Source of the DNA: Kutzneria chonburiensis
GTDB taxonomy: Bacteria > Actinomycetota > Actinomycetes > Mycobacteriales > Pseudonocardiaceae
Assembly (NCBI RefSeq): GCF_028622115.1
Contig: NZ_CP097263.1
Location: forward strand, 9,187,501-9,251,500
Length of the DNA: 64,000 bases
Direction of reading: 5' to 3'
Below, in pieces: positions 1-9,871 of the stretch. The notes under the pieces were generated by a model, which did not search any database, was not told the origin of the DNA, and saw nothing but the letters and a program-made list of their open reading frames with translations. Within the stretch, counting starts at the first letter, position 1; the number at the start of each line of letters is the position of its first letter. The position numbers and the translations under genes were made by a program.

Positions 1-99
1 TGGCATCGCAAGACCAGCCACGGTCATGACGGCTACGGCCAAACAGACCACTGTTCTCGTCCGAATCGCCTTACGACGCGCAGGGCTGTTCCCGTGCAC
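1..99 (-). CDS. N-terminus of a secreted protein (cut by window edge)
   Basis: Reading the minus strand from GTG at 99, an open frame of 33 codons runs to the window edge. It begins MHGNSPARRKA, then a basic stretch and a hydrophobic run (VVCLAVAVMTVAGLAMP). That is a typical Sec signal peptide with an n-region rich in Arg/Lys and a hydrophobic core. A purine-rich AAGGGGG lies 4 bases upstream of the GTG. The mature part is outside the window, so no function can be given. It is divergent from the RHS gene and shares the 355-bp intergenic region with it. Confidence 0.6.
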   Translation of the reverse strand, partial: MHGNSPARRKAIRTRTVVCLAVAVMTVAGLAMP

Positions 100-454
100 G
101 ACGCCCCCTTAATTCGTTGTGCAAATCCGCTCAACACCGCGTTGTGACACACGGCATCGAAATTGCAAGCGAAAACGGGACACGACCGCAATGTGATCTG
201 CATCACGTAATGCCGGCGTTAGCTGTGGACGATGATGCAGGTCAAGAGCGTCCAGATTGTCTGTTATGTGTTAATTATCCTATATATCTGATTAAGAAAA
301 CAACCCGATTGCACCAATGGCGCTCGATCAAGCAATACGGACAGTGAGTGTGCAGAAATGCTGGGAACTTGTACTTCCGCGGCGTGACTTCGGCTGCTAG
401 CTTGCTGGGTTGTTTGAGCTTTTTGTTTGGCCAGGGTGCAAGGGGGAGGGCGCT
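100..454. other. Divergent intergenic region with AT-rich segment
   Basis: These 355 bases separate two divergent secreted-protein genes. Most of the block is unusually AT-rich for this chromosome, especially about 250-310, where several TTAATTA/TATATAT-like stretches occur. It holds a CRP-type palindrome (192-207) and the ribosome-binding site AGGGGGAGGG (441-450) of the RHS gene. I cannot fix a convincing -35/-10 pair for either direction. Short reading frames here have no coding signal. Confidence 0.6.
192..207. promoter_or_regulatory. CRP/GlxR-like binding site
   Basis: The sequence TGTGATCTGCATCACG fits the CRP-family pattern TGTGA-N6-TCACA with one mismatch in the last base. It sits between the divergent signal-peptide gene and the RHS gene, about 250 bp from the RHS start. 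Actinobacterial CRP homologues (GlxR, Crp) bind this kind of dyad. Binding is inferred only from the match. Confidence 0.45.
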
Positions 455-3400
455 GTGGCTTCGTTGAAGTTCGCTCTGCGCAAATTCCATGGTCGAGTCG
501 CCACGGCTGCCGTGGCGGTGGTCGTGAGCGTCGCGCTCGTGCCGGCCATCGCCAGTCCGGCCGTTGCGAGCAGCGGCGATCCGGCGCCGTTTCACCCGAA
601 CGACAAGTCCATCCCCGTGCACGAGGTGGCCGGCCACTACGCGGCGCCGCCGCGGATGCCGGAGTGGCAGCCGACCGCACCCAGTTGGCCGTCAGGTAGC
701 GCCGATGTCACGTTGAGCGGGACGTCAATGGCTGCTGTTCGCGCCGGTTCCCTGCCCGTGCGCCTGGCGAAGGCCGATGCCGGCGACGCGGCGCCGGCGG
801 CCAAGGTCGAAGTCGGCAGCAGGCAGACGGCGGATGCGGCTGGCGTGCACGGCGTCGTCTTCTCGGTGCAGCGCACGGATTCCGGCGCCACGCCGAGCAA
901 GGTGCACGTCAACGTCGACTACGGTGCCTTCCGCGACGCCTACGGCGGGGACTGGTCCTCCAGACTCCGACTCGTGCAGCTGCCGGCATGCGCGCTGATT
1001 ACGCCGTCCAAGGCGGAATGCCGTAGGGAGACTCCGGTCTCCTCGACAAATGATGTCAAGGCCAGCACGGTAGGCGGCGATGTCAGCCTGCCGTCAAACG
1101 TGCGGTCCGCCAAGACGGCTCAGGTTGTGCTGGCCGCGGACGCGTCACCATCCGGCAGTGGCGGCGACTACGGCGCGACCTCGCTGAAGGCGTCCGGGGC
1201 GTGGCAGGCAGGCGGCTCGGCCGATGCCTTCACCTGGTCCTACCCCATCCCGGTGCCCAGCGTGCCCGGCAACCTCACGCCGAAGATCGGGCTGAGCTAC
1301 AACTCCCAGTCCGTGGACGGTCGGACGTCCTCGTCGAACAACCAGGCCTCGTGGATCGGCGACGGTTGGGAGTACTCGCCGGGCTACATCGAGCGCTCAT
1401 ACCAGAGTTGCTACCAGAACCCTGCCGGCGCGACCAAGACCGGGGACAACTGCTGGTCGGACAACAACGTCCTGTCCCTGTCGCTCAACGGCAGCTCCGC
1501 CACTTTGATCAAGGACGACGCCACCGGCGTCTACAAGGCGCAGAACGACCCGAACGAAAAGGTCGAGTACAAGGCCGGCGCGAGCAACGGCGCGCAGGGC
1601 GGCGAGTACTTCACGGTCACCACCGCCGACGGCACCCAGTACGTGTTCGGCCTCAACCATCTGCCCGGTGTCACCCCGGACGACCCGAAAAGCACGGCGA
1701 CCAACTCGGTGTGGACCGAGCCCGTGTACGCCACGACCAGCGGCCAACCCTGTTACAACGCGAACTTCTCAGCGTCGCACTGCATGCAGGCGTACCGGTG
1801 GAACCTCGACTACGTCAAGGACACCCACAACGACGTCGTCTCCTTCTTCTACAACACCGAGTCCAACAACTACGCCGCGGACCTGGCTGACCAGGCCAAC
1901 AGCAGCTACATCCGCGGCGGTTACCTGACCAAGATCCAATACGGTCAGCGCGACGGCCAGGTCTACACCACGTTGCCGGCCGCGCAGGTCATGTTCACCT
2001 CGACCGGCCGCTGCAAGGGATTCACCTGCGACCCGAGCAAGGACCTCACCTCGGCGACGGCCGACAACTGGCCGGACGTGCCCTACGACCTCAACTGCGC
2101 CGCCGGCACGAGCTGCGACGTGAAGGGACCGGCGTTCTGGTCCAACTACACGTTGCAGAGCATCGAGACCGATGTCCTCGTAGGCACGACCGAGACCAAG
2201 ACCGACACCTGGTCGCTCGGGCACGACTTCCCGGCCACCGGTGACTCCACGAAGCCTGCCGTGTGGTTGTCCTCCATCACCCACACCGGTCAGGACACGA
2301 CGGCCGGCGGCTCAACGACTCCGATCACCCTGCCGCCGGTGACCTTCACCGGCACTCCGCTGGCTAACCGGGTCAACCTCAACACCAACTCGCCGATCAC
2401 CCGCCAGCGCCTCACAACGGTGACCACCGAGACTGGTGAGGTCATCACGGTGGGGTACTCAACTCCGGGTTGCGCATCGAGCGTGCCGGCGAGTCCGGAC
2501 GCCAACACGTCGCTGTGCTACCCGGCGTACTGGCTGGCTTCGCCCAGCCAGGGCACGCCCACCATGGACTGGTTCAACAAGTTCATCGTCACCGCTGTGA
2601 CCGAGGACGACCCGCTGGACAATACCAGCGGCCAGAACGCCATCCGGACCACGTACACGCCCATGGGTACACCGGCGTGGACACGCAACAACAGTCCGCT
2701 CACGCCGAACGATCGCCGCACGTACGACCAGTGGCGCGGCTACCAGGGCATGGTCGTCACCAAGGGAACCAGCCCACAGACGAAGACGGCATCCACCTAC
2801 TACCGTGGCATAGCGGGAGAAACGCCGCCAAAGCCGGCCGGCGTCTCGGCTGTGCGTACAGCGACTCCAAAGGCGGACGCCGAGCAGTACCAAGGGGTCA
2901 CGTACGAGACAGTGACGTACAACGGCAATGACATCGTCAGCGACACCATCAATGATCCATGGACCAGTGACGCTCTTGCGACGCACGCACTGACCGGGCT
3001 GCCGTCGCAGCAAGCGTTTCTCACAGGCACGGCGGACACGAAGGTGTTCACGCCGATGACCGATGGCAGCGTTCGGGAGACCGAGACGGACAACACGCAC
3101 GACAACTACGGCCGGGTCACGAAGGTCAACGACCAGGGCGATGTGTCGACGACGGCCGACGATCTGTGCACCACCACGGCGTACGACGACAACCCCGGCT
3201 TGTCGATCCTCGACAAGCCCTCGGAGGTCAGCACCGTCTCGGTGAACTGCGCCGCCACGGCGACGCTCCCTGACGACGCGGTGTCAGACATGCTCACGTT
3301 CTACGACGGGGCTCAGTCGATCACCACCCCGCCGAGTGTTGGCGATGTGTCGATGTCGCAACAGATCGCGTCTTACACCAACGGTGTCGCCGACACGCCG

Positions 3401-6400
3401 GTGACGCTGTCGACCACCGCAACCGATCAGTACGGCCGGCCGATCAAGTCCGTCGACGGCAACGGCAACGAGGCGACCACCGCATACACGCCCACCACCG
3501 GGGCGACACCGACCAGTCTGTCGACCATTGATGCCATGGGCCTGACGACCGGCGTGACGTTCGATCCGCTGCGGAGCCTGCCACTGGTCAAGACCGACAC
3601 GGCCGGCTACAAGACGCGGCTGCAGTACGACGCGCTCGGCCGCCTGACCACCGTCTTCAAGCCCGGCATGGCCGATGCCGCCCTGAAGTACACCTACGCC
3701 GTGTCCAACACGGGTCCGTCCGTCGTGGACACCTACTCGTTGAAGTTCCGCAACGGGTACAAGCTCAGCGAGACCCTGTACGACGGGATGCTCCGAGCGA
3801 GGGAAACACAGACCGAGACCCCGAACGGGCGCCTGGTCACCGACACCGAGTACAACAACACCGGCTTGGTGTCAGTCAGCACCGCCCCGTACTTCAACGC
3901 CAGCCCGGTGTCGACCAGCTACGTGCGTGCCGCCCCCGACGTTGTGCCGTCGGCGACGGGCTTCGTCTACGACGGTGTCGGCCGCAAGACACAGGCCATC
4001 GCCAACGCGAACGGTAGCCAGACCTGGCAGACCACCTACGTCTACGACGGCAACTCCACCACCACGATCCCGCCCGCCGGCGCTCCGGCCACCACGACGA
4101 TCGTGGACGCCCGCGGGCACACCACCGACCTGTTCACCTATCACAGCGGAGTGTCGCCGAACCCGGCCGATCCGCCGGCCGACTACAGCGCCACCCACTA
4201 CACGTACTACCCGAACGGCAAACAGCACACGATCGTCGACGCCGCCGGCAACAGCTGGTCCTACCAATACAACGTGCGGGGTCAGCAGACGTCCGCGACC
4301 GACCCGGACGCCGGCACCAGCGTCAGCACCTATGACAACGGTGGCCGGTTGGCCACCCAGACCGACTCGCGCGGCAAGCAGATCACCTTCGCCTACGACC
4401 GCGACAGTCGCAAGATCGGCACCTTCGACACCACCAGCACCAAGACGACGTCGACCGCCAACCAGATCGCTGGCTGGACCTACGACGCCGCCAAGAAGGG
4501 GTACCCGGACAGTACGACGTCCTACTCCGGCGGCGACGTCTACACCCAGACCATCCGGGTCTACAACCAGTTCGGCACACCCGGGGCCATCACGACGACG
4601 CTCACCGGGGAGCCTACAGGGCTCGTGCCGGCCACCGGCGGTCTGACCACCGGATACAGCTTCAACTCCAATGGGTTCCCGACCGACGTGAACTACCCGG
4701 CGGTCGACGGTCTGCCCAGTGAGGACGTGCAGACCGACTACGACGACTTCGGCGAGCCGAACTACCTCAAAGCCAATGTCACGAACGGCAGCCCCGGCAA
4801 CGGGGCAACGTGGCTGCTCGTCAAGGCTCTTGGGTACTCCAACTACGGCGAACCCAAGGCCTACACCCTCACCGGCGCCACCGGCGACGTCATGGTCACG
4901 GACGACTACGACCCCCAGACCCACGCGCTGACCGACGTCACCGCAACGGTGCCCTTCGCGCCAACGGTCGACCACCTCACCTACACCTACAGCGGCGCAG
5001 GAGTGTCAAAGGGTGCCGGACTCCTCACGTCCACACAGGACGTGCAGAACTCCGCTACCACCGACACCCAGTGCTTCGCCTACGACTACGCCACCCGGCT
5101 CGCCGGCGCCTGGACCGCCACCGACAACTGCTCGGTAAACCCCGTTCCGGGCAACTCCGCCACCGTGGGCGGCCCCAACCCGTACTGGCAGTCCTGGACC
5201 TACGACGCCGCCGGCAACCGTGCCACCCAAGTCGACCACAACACCACCGGCGACCAGACCAAAGACACCACAACCACCTACAACTACCCGACACAGAGCT
5301 CGGCTACCGACCAGCCCCACACCCTGTCCAACACCACCGCCACCGGCCCCAACGCCGCCGCCAACACCGCGACCTATCACTACGACACTGCCGGCAACAC
5401 CACCCAGATCAGCGGCGGCCCGATCGGCGACCAATCCCTGACCTGGAACAACCAAGGCAAACTTGCCAACGACACCACCGCCACCGGCGGCAGCGCCTAC
5501 GTCTACGACGCCGACGGCAACCTCATCGTCCGCCACGATCCCGGCAAGGTGACGTTCTTCTACGGCAACCAAGAACTCACCCTTGACACCACGACGCACA
5601 CCGCGACTGGCTCTCGGTACTACGCGATCGGTGGCACCACCATCGCGATGCGCACCAGCAATGTCAGCAGCGGCAACCCGCAGTTCCTCGTTCCTGACCG
5701 GCAGGGCACCGACCAGCTCCTCATCAACTCCGGTACCTACCAGGTCACCCGACGGCAGTTCATGCCGTTCGGCTCCGTCCGCGGCGTTGCATCGGTCTCA
5801 TGGCCCGGCAGCCTCGGCTACGTCGGCGGCACTCAAGACCCCGCCACCCAGCTGGAAAACCTTGGCGCCCGTGAATACAACCCCGCCGTCGGCCGTTTCC
5901 TGTCAGTCGACCCCGTCCTCGGAGCCAACGACCCGAATCAGCTAAACGGCTACGACTACGCCGGAAACAACCCCGTCACCGGCAGCGACCCGAGCGGCTT
6001 GTGGTGCGACGGATGCAACGACGGCAAGGGCTGGGACACGCCGAACGGATACTTCGTCGGCAAGATCGGAGATGACGGCCACCCACAGATTGACCTGACC
6101 AAGAACCCACCGGTCAGCCCGCGCCAGTGGAGCCTATTCAACGCCCTGGGCGACGAGGGCAAGCTCAAGATGCTGGACCCGATCCCGGGCTGGCATCCGG
6201 CTGAGTGCCACAGCACCGCCTGTGCCATCGTCGGCGGAATCCTGACAACCGGCATCTGCGAGTTCGCCACCGCCGGTGTCGCCACGCCGCTATGCCTCGC
6301 CGCGGGCGGCGCGGTGAGCAGCAACGTCACGGGCGACAACCCGATCATGGGCGCAGCCACAGCGGTAGCAGGTGGCGTCGTCGCCGACGCCGTCGCCCCG

Positions 6401-7306
6401 GTGCTCGCACCGCTTGTCAACAAACTCGCCTCCGCAGTGGCATCAAAGCTAGGTAGCGCGGCAAGGCCCGCCTTAAAGGCCCTTGGCAACCTGTTCAAGG
6501 CCGCTTGCGCGAACAGCTTTGCCGCCGACACGCAGGTGTTGATGGCCGACGGGTCATCGAAGCCGATCCAGAACGTTAAGGTCGGCGACAAAATCGCCAA
6601 CGCCACTCCGAACAGCGCGGCGGTCCAGAATCATACGGTCACAGGAGTTCATGTCACCGATACCGACACAGATTTCACGAGCCTTTCCGTCGCAACCGCG
6701 GATGGACCGAAGACCATCACGGTTACCGCTCACCACCTTTTCTGGGACGGCACCAACCATAGCTGGACCAATGCCTCTGATCTCAAGCCTGGCGATGGTC
6801 TTGACGCCGCCGGCGGCGCCACCGTGCTGTCTGTATGGAGGTTCATCTCCAGTATCCGGACGTACGACCTAACGGTTGACGACCTGCATACGTACTATGT
6901 ACTTGCTGGGACCACAGCAGTGCTGGTTCATAATGATGGCGAGTCCGATCCGGAGATATTCTCAAATTTGTACCCGGAAGACACTACTGGTTGGACCAGG
7001 CTTGCGGATCCTGGCCTGCTCGCGCGGCGCACTGGAAACTGGCAGTACGTGGTTCTAACCGATGGCACACTGCTAATCGGAAAGGGTGATGGTCACATTG
7101 CCCTCACTAAGGGTGCTGATGTTCGAGCCGCCGGTGAGGTTCGGGTGAAGAGTGGTAGAATAACGGAGGTAAATAACCTCTCTGGCCACTACAAACCCTA
7201 CGGGTCTAATGCGGAATCCGCAGCCGTCGAGGCCTTTAACGAGGCCGGGCTTGATGCAACAGGAAAGTATGTCGAGCATGTATTCCCCCGCCCCCCGGCC
7301 TGCTGA
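455..7306 (+). CDS. Secreted RHS/YD-repeat polymorphic toxin with Hint domain
   Basis: Encodes 2283 residues. The GTG at 455 is preferred because AGGGGGAGGG ends 4 bases before it and it gives a clean signal peptide (MASLKFALRKFHGR, hydrophobic core, ...ASPAVASS). Many YD repeats occur across the middle (LQYDALGRL, FVYDGVGRK, WTYDAAGNR, YVYDADGNL). The RHS-associated core follows at about 1790-1850 (AREYNPAVGRFLSVDP, YDYAGNNPV, DPSGL). A Hint autoprocessing domain covers about 2017-2160 (CANSF at its start, closing YYVLAGTTAVLVHN). The last 120 residues are a distinct tip with GHIALTKGADV, AAGE and SGHYKP motifs. The architecture is that of secreted polymorphic toxins: the RHS shell encapsulates the tip and Hint probably releases it. 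Tip activity is not recognised. GC falls in the tip and the following gene, as expected for exchangeable toxin modules. Confidence 0.9.
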   Translation: MASLKFALRKFHGRVATAAVAVVVSVALVPAIASPAVASSGDPAPFHPNDKSIPVHEVAGHYAAPPRMPEWQPTAPSWPSGSADVTLSGTSMAAVRAGSLPVRLAKADAGDAAPAAKVEVGSRQTADAAGVHGVVFSVQRTDSGATPSKVHVNVDYGAFRDAYGGDWSSRLRLVQLPACALITPSKAECRRETPVSSTNDVKASTVGGDVSLPSNVRSAKTAQVVLAADASPSGSGGDYGATSLKASGAWQAGGSADAFTWSYPIPVPSVPGNLTPKIGLSYNSQSVDGRTSSSNNQASWIGDGWEYSPGYIERSYQSCYQNPAGATKTGDNCWSDNNVLSLSLNGSSATLIKDDATGVYKAQNDPNEKVEYKAGASNGAQGGEYFTVTTADGTQYVFGLNHLPGVTPDDPKSTATNSVWTEPVYATTSGQPCYNANFSASHCMQAYRWNLDYVKDTHNDVVSFFYNTESNNYAADLADQANSSYIRGGYLTKIQYGQRDGQVYTTLPAAQVMFTSTGRCKGFTCDPSKDLTSATADNWPDVPYDLNCAAGTSCDVKGPAFWSNYTLQSIETDVLVGTTETKTDTWSLGHDFPATGDSTKPAVWLSSITHTGQDTTAGGSTTPITLPPVTFTGTPLANRVNLNTNSPITRQRLTTVTTETGEVITVGYSTPGCASSVPASPDANTSLCYPAYWLASPSQGTPTMDWFNKFIVTAVTEDDPLDNTSGQNAIRTTYTPMGTPAWTRNNSPLTPNDRRTYDQWRGYQGMVVTKGTSPQTKTASTYYRGIAGETPPKPAGVSAVRTATPKADAEQYQGVTYETVTYNGNDIVSDTINDPWTSDALATHALTGLPSQQAFLTGTADTKVFTPMTDGSVRETETDNTHDNYGRVTKVNDQGDVSTTADDLCTTTAYDDNPGLSILDKPSEVSTVSVNCAATATLPDDAVSDMLTFYDGAQSITTPPSVGDVSMSQQIASYTNGVADTPVTLSTTATDQYGRPIKSVDGNGNEATTAYTPTTGATPTSLSTIDAMGLTTGVTFDPLRSLPLVKTDTAGYKTRLQYDALGRLTTVFKPGMADAALKYTYAVSNTGPSVVDTYSLKFRNGYKLSETLYDGMLRARETQTETPNGRLVTDTEYNNTGLVSVSTAPYFNASPVSTSYVRAAPDVVPSATGFVYDGVGRKTQAIANANGSQTWQTTYVYDGNSTTTIPPAGAPATTTIVDARGHTTDLFTYHSGVSPNPADPPADYSATHYTYYPNGKQHTIVDAAGNSWSYQYNVRGQQTSATDPDAGTSVSTYDNGGRLATQTDSRGKQITFAYDRDSRKIGTFDTTSTKTTSTANQIAGWTYDAAKKGYPDSTTSYSGGDVYTQTIRVYNQFGTPGAITTTLTGEPTGLVPATGGLTTGYSFNSNGFPTDVNYPAVDGLPSEDVQTDYDDFGEPNYLKANVTNGSPGNGATWLLVKALGYSNYGEPKAYTLTGATGDVMVTDDYDPQTHALTDVTATVPFAPTVDHLTYTYSGAGVSKGAGLLTSTQDVQNSATTDTQCFAYDYATRLAGAWTATDNCSVNPVPGNSATVGGPNPYWQSWTYDAAGNRATQVDHNTTGDQTKDTTTTYNYPTQSSATDQPHTLSNTTATGPNAAANTATYHYDTAGNTTQISGGPIGDQSLTWNNQGKLANDTTATGGSAYVYDADGNLIVRHDPGKVTFFYGNQELTLDTTTHTATGSRYYAIGGTTIAMRTSNVSSGNPQFLVPDRQGTDQLLINSGTYQVTRRQFMPFGSVRGVASVSWPGSLGYVGGTQDPATQLENLGAREYNPAVGRFLSVDPVLGANDPNQLNGYDYAGNNPVTGSDPSGLWCDGCNDGKGWDTPNGYFVGKIGDDGHPQIDLTKNPPVSPRQWSLFNALGDEGKLKMLDPIPGWHPAECHSTACAIVGGILTTGICEFATAGVATPLCLAAGGAVSSNVTGDNPIMGAATAVAGGVVADAVAPVLAPLVNKLASAVASKLGSAARPALKALGNLFKAACANSFAADTQVLMADGSSKPIQNVKVGDKIANATPNSAAVQNHTVTGVHVTDTDTDFTSLSVATADGPKTITVTAHHLFWDGTNHSWTNASDLKPGDGLDAAGGATVLSVWRFISSIRTYDLTVDDLHTYYVLAGTTAVLVHNDGESDPEIFSNLYPEDTTGWTRLADPGLLARRTGNWQYVVLTDGTLLIGKGDGHIALTKGADVRAAGEVRVKSGRITEVNNLSGHYKPYGSNAESAAVEAFNEAGLDATGKYVEHVFPRPPAC

Positions 7307-7673
7307 CAGTAGTGGGTGTGAAGTTATCCTGGACAAGATCGACTTCTTGCTCAAGGTTCAGGAGCTTGCTGATGGTGTAGATCAGGTTGAGCCGCTACTG
7401 GAGGACTTGGTTGATCAGATTAAAGCCGCGAGCGACTGTAGATTGAAAGTTTCCGAGCGATTTTTTGTACTAATTTCAGAAATTAACCCCTGGAGTTTGG
7501 AGATTCTGCAGTATTGCATGTACGGCCTACGATGGTCAGAAGTGTGTGATCGCGCTCGGCGTTACTTTGAAAAAGAGGAGAATGTAGGAAAGCGGCGACT
7601 GTATGAACGCCTTGTTGAGTCATTTGACGACGATTGGCCCGAGCGGGAGTTCTTTCGTCGCTACTCTGACTAG
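7269..7673 (+). CDS. Putative immunity protein for the RHS toxin tip
   Basis: About 134 residues if translated from ATG 7269; ATG 7278 is an alternative. AGGAAAG at 7261-7267 lies close upstream. The frame overlaps the last 38 bases of the RHS gene, implying coupling. The protein is acidic and probably all-helical (DFLLKVQELADGVDQ, LLEDLVDQIKAA, RRYFEKEENVGKRRLYERL), has no signal peptide and no recognised family. Position directly after a polymorphic toxin, small size, acidity and lower GC than the chromosome are the usual marks of a cognate immunity gene. The role is inference from context; an orphan regulator cannot be excluded. Confidence 0.6.
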   Translation: MSSMYSPAPRPADSSGCEVILDKIDFLLKVQELADGVDQVEPLLEDLVDQIKAASDCRLKVSERFFVLISEINPWSLEILQYCMYGLRWSEVCDRARRYFEKEENVGKRRLYERLVESFDDDWPEREFFRRYSD

Positions 7674-7779
7674 TTTCGTGAGCGCGATTAGCTAGGGGTG
7701 CTGATCCGAAAATCGACTTAAGTGGGCAGGTCAAGCGTCCGGCGCCGCGTACGGTGCCGGGCGCGTTCTGGGCATTGGG

Positions 7780-8247
7780 TCAGGCCGCGGGTTCGAGGGT
7801 GACCCGATAGCCCAGGGCGGTCAGCTGACTGACGTGGTTACGGATCTTGCGTTGGGTGTTGGTGTGCCGGACGAAGTAGTCCGCGCCGAGGTCCCGGTAA
7901 CGGGCGTCGGGGTCGGACAACAGATGCCACATGATCACCAGGATGGAGGGGCCGACCGCGACGATGGCCTTCTTCGCGCCGCTGCGGCGGGCGATCCGAC
8001 GGTAGCGCTCGCCCAGGAAGGTGTTGGTCCTGCCGGCGGCCACGGCGGCCTCGCCCAGGACCCGGGCCAGATACGGGTTGCCGTGCCCGGTGGCGCCAGA
8101 GCCTTTGTTCCGGCCGGCCGACTCCGACACCCCCGGCGCGAACTTGGCCCACGAACACAGGTGGCCCGGGGTCGGGGACCGAGTCATGTCCAGGCCGATC
8201 TCGGCGATAGCCACCTGCGCGGCGGTCCGGTCACGCCAAGGCATCAC
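7780..8247 (-). pseudogene. IS110-family transposase, 3' remnant
   Basis: The 155-residue frame matches only the C-terminal (Transposase_20) half of IS110/IS116/IS902 transposases. Visible family features are DMTRSPTPGHLCSWAKFAPG, the ESAGRNKGSG stretch, GNPYLARVLGEAA and the C-terminal YRDLGADYF...ALGYRVTLE. The N-terminal DEDD/RuvC-like catalytic half is absent; upstream sequence (8248 onward) shows no continuation in any frame. The apparent Met start is internal to the normal protein. It is therefore a dead remnant, marking an old insertion in the decayed region between the RHS locus and the integrase. Confidence 0.85.
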
Positions 8248-8796
8248 CTTTTGTCGCGAGGCTCAATCGCGGTTGAGTGGCGGCCGTATATGGTCGAGCC
8301 AGGAGAAGGAGTCGCGCGAGGCGGGGACTGCGTCGAGGGGGTATTGCCGCCAATAGGTATGCCGGGTCTCTGAATTGTCGGTGCCTTCGCCGGCCGCGGG
8401 GGCGACATTGGCGAGCGATGCCAGGAAGCATGTCGTCTAGAGTTTGGGGTCCAGCTCGATTTCGCTGGGAGCGTTCTCAGTTCGTCAGGCAGATGGCCGA
8501 GCAGGTCGCGGACGGTGGTTGCACCACCTTAGGCGACCGAGCCTCGCAACGAGAGCGCTGATCTGCGCGGCTTGTTCGTGCTCGCGGAGGGCCGGCAGTT
8601 CGTGGTTGGCGAGGATCGCAACTACTGCTACACCAAGGAAGTGGCTCGGTTTCAGCGGTTGAAGGCGGTGCAGCGCCGTGCCGCGAGGGGCGGCGAGGAT
8701 TATCACGTGGAATTGATGCCTGATGTTGGAAGGAGCGTCTGTGGCGGTCTGCACTCGGGCCGCCTTGGTGACGGCGTTGTATGACGGGCTGAGCCC
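8248..8796. other. Non-coding or decayed sequence
   Basis: About 550 bases separate the IS110 remnant from the prepilin peptidase gene. Several open frames exist on both strands (for example 8572-8784 plus and 8485-8754 minus), but none shows a recognisable motif, a good ribosome-binding site or consistent third-position GC. I see no tRNA, inverted terminal repeat or clear terminator. It is most likely degraded mobile-element DNA. Confidence 0.5.
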
Positions 8797-9291
8797 TTAC
8801 GGGATCAGCAAAGTGACACCAGCTCCGGCGAGAAGGAACGGGTCGAAGGCCATGTCGGTCTTCTCGTCGGCTGCATGAAGGACACGAAGGGGCAGCAGCA
8901 CGATCGCGGCGAGAAACCAGCTCGCCACCATCCCGGTCGAGAACGGGCCCCAACCCGATTGTCCAAGGACGGCACCAACTACTCCCGCAAGCTTGATATC
9001 GCCGCCGCCAACGCCCTGCCGATTGCCGAAGATCCAGTACAACACGCCCACGAAGATCGCGAAGATGGCCATGCCGGCGATACTGCGGACGAGGGACCAG
9101 GGCTCGCAACTCACTGCCGCGTCGACGGCGACAAAGCCGATGACTACTGGATAGGCCGGCAGCACAAGCCAGTTCGGCAGCCGCCGCTGGCGGAGATCCA
9201 GCACCGTCAACGGAAGCCCGGCCGCTGCAAGCCAGCTCGGCGCTAGGACCGCGAGGTCGGTGGAGAACTTCCACGCCAGCAGCGCGAACAT
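8797..9291 (-). CDS. Prepilin peptidase-like (A24) membrane protein
   Basis: A 164-residue polytopic membrane protein resembling the peptidase part of type IV prepilin/TadV leader peptidases. The two aspartate signatures of the A24 family are visible: DLRQRRLPNWL after the first helices (about residue 32) and GGGDIKLAGVVGA (about residue 97), corresponding to the GxGD motif. Hydrophobic segments separate them. It lacks the N-terminal methyltransferase domain of large PilD enzymes, so it is of the short form. No pilin or tad gene is nearby; its flanks are mobile-element debris, so its substrate is unclear. It appears intact. Confidence 0.75.
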   Translation of the reverse strand: MFALLAWKFSTDLAVLAPSWLAAAGLPLTVLDLRQRRLPNWLVLPAYPVVIGFVAVDAAVSCEPWSLVRSIAGMAIFAIFVGVLYWIFGNRQGVGGGDIKLAGVVGAVLGQSGWGPFSTGMVASWFLAAIVLLPLRVLHAADEKTDMAFDPFLLAGAGVTLLIP

Positions 9292-9604
9292 GCCGGCCGT
9301 CGCAGTCCGTCCAGGTGATCAGGTGCCACCGATGATGACAGAGTTCAGGCTCACGACGCCGCACGACGACGTGCGGGATCAGACCAGCGCATGCTCCCAT
9401 CGCGGCTCATCCGAGCGCGAACACCAGTTGCGGCATTCCTTGACCGCCCTACCACAAGTTGACCATGCGGATGCGCACCAATCCAGGTGAAGTACATCCC
9501 CGGCGACCGTACTTGGCCCCTTCGGTCCGGGATCGGCTGACTTGCCGATATGAAACCGTCTTTCTGCTTGCTCGAGCACCGCACCACTACTTCAACGGGA
9601 TGCC
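9292..9604. other. Intergenic or decayed stretch
   Basis: This 313-base gap contains the upstream region of the prepilin peptidase gene and the lost 5' part of the DNA methylase fragment that follows. I found no continuation of the methylase in any frame, no RNA gene and no strong promoter. Codon bias is irregular, consistent with decay. Confidence 0.45.
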
Positions 9605-9871
9605 TTGGACCCCGTTCATCGCGGTGACGTGTGGTGCATTTCTGCTCGCCCTTATCGGGGTGGGCATGTGGCCGTCGGGCCGATGGAGATCCCGCTCCGG
9701 GCGATCCGGGCCGGTTGTCGGCCGGGCGGGATGGTGCTGGACCCGTTCAGCGGCACCGCCACCACCGGGTTGGCCGCGCGGCAGCTCGGCCGGTCCTACA
9801 TCGGCATCGACCTCAACCCGCGCTTCCACGATCTGGCCGTCGCAGAACTGGCCAAGCCGAGGCGGTCGTGA
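9605..9871 (+). pseudogene. DNA (N4/N6) methyltransferase C-terminal fragment
   Basis: An 88-codon frame carrying only the end of a site-specific DNA methyltransferase of the N4-cytosine/N6-adenine class. It shows GDVWCISARPYRG, IPLRAIRAGCRPGG, then the SAM-binding VLDPFSGTATTGLAAR and GRSYIGIDLNPRFHD. In intact members these motifs lie near the C-terminus, after a DPPY-type catalytic motif that is absent here. The possible TTG start is simply where the frame opens. The stop overlaps the GTG of the next gene (GTGA), the arrangement seen in actinobacterial integrative elements, so this is likely the broken 3' end of an element gene. Confidence 0.75.

Noticed and set aside
8572-8784. Plus-strand frame in the decayed region
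   Set aside because: No recognisable motif, no ribosome-binding site, and irregular codon bias. Reported only as gene-free sequence.
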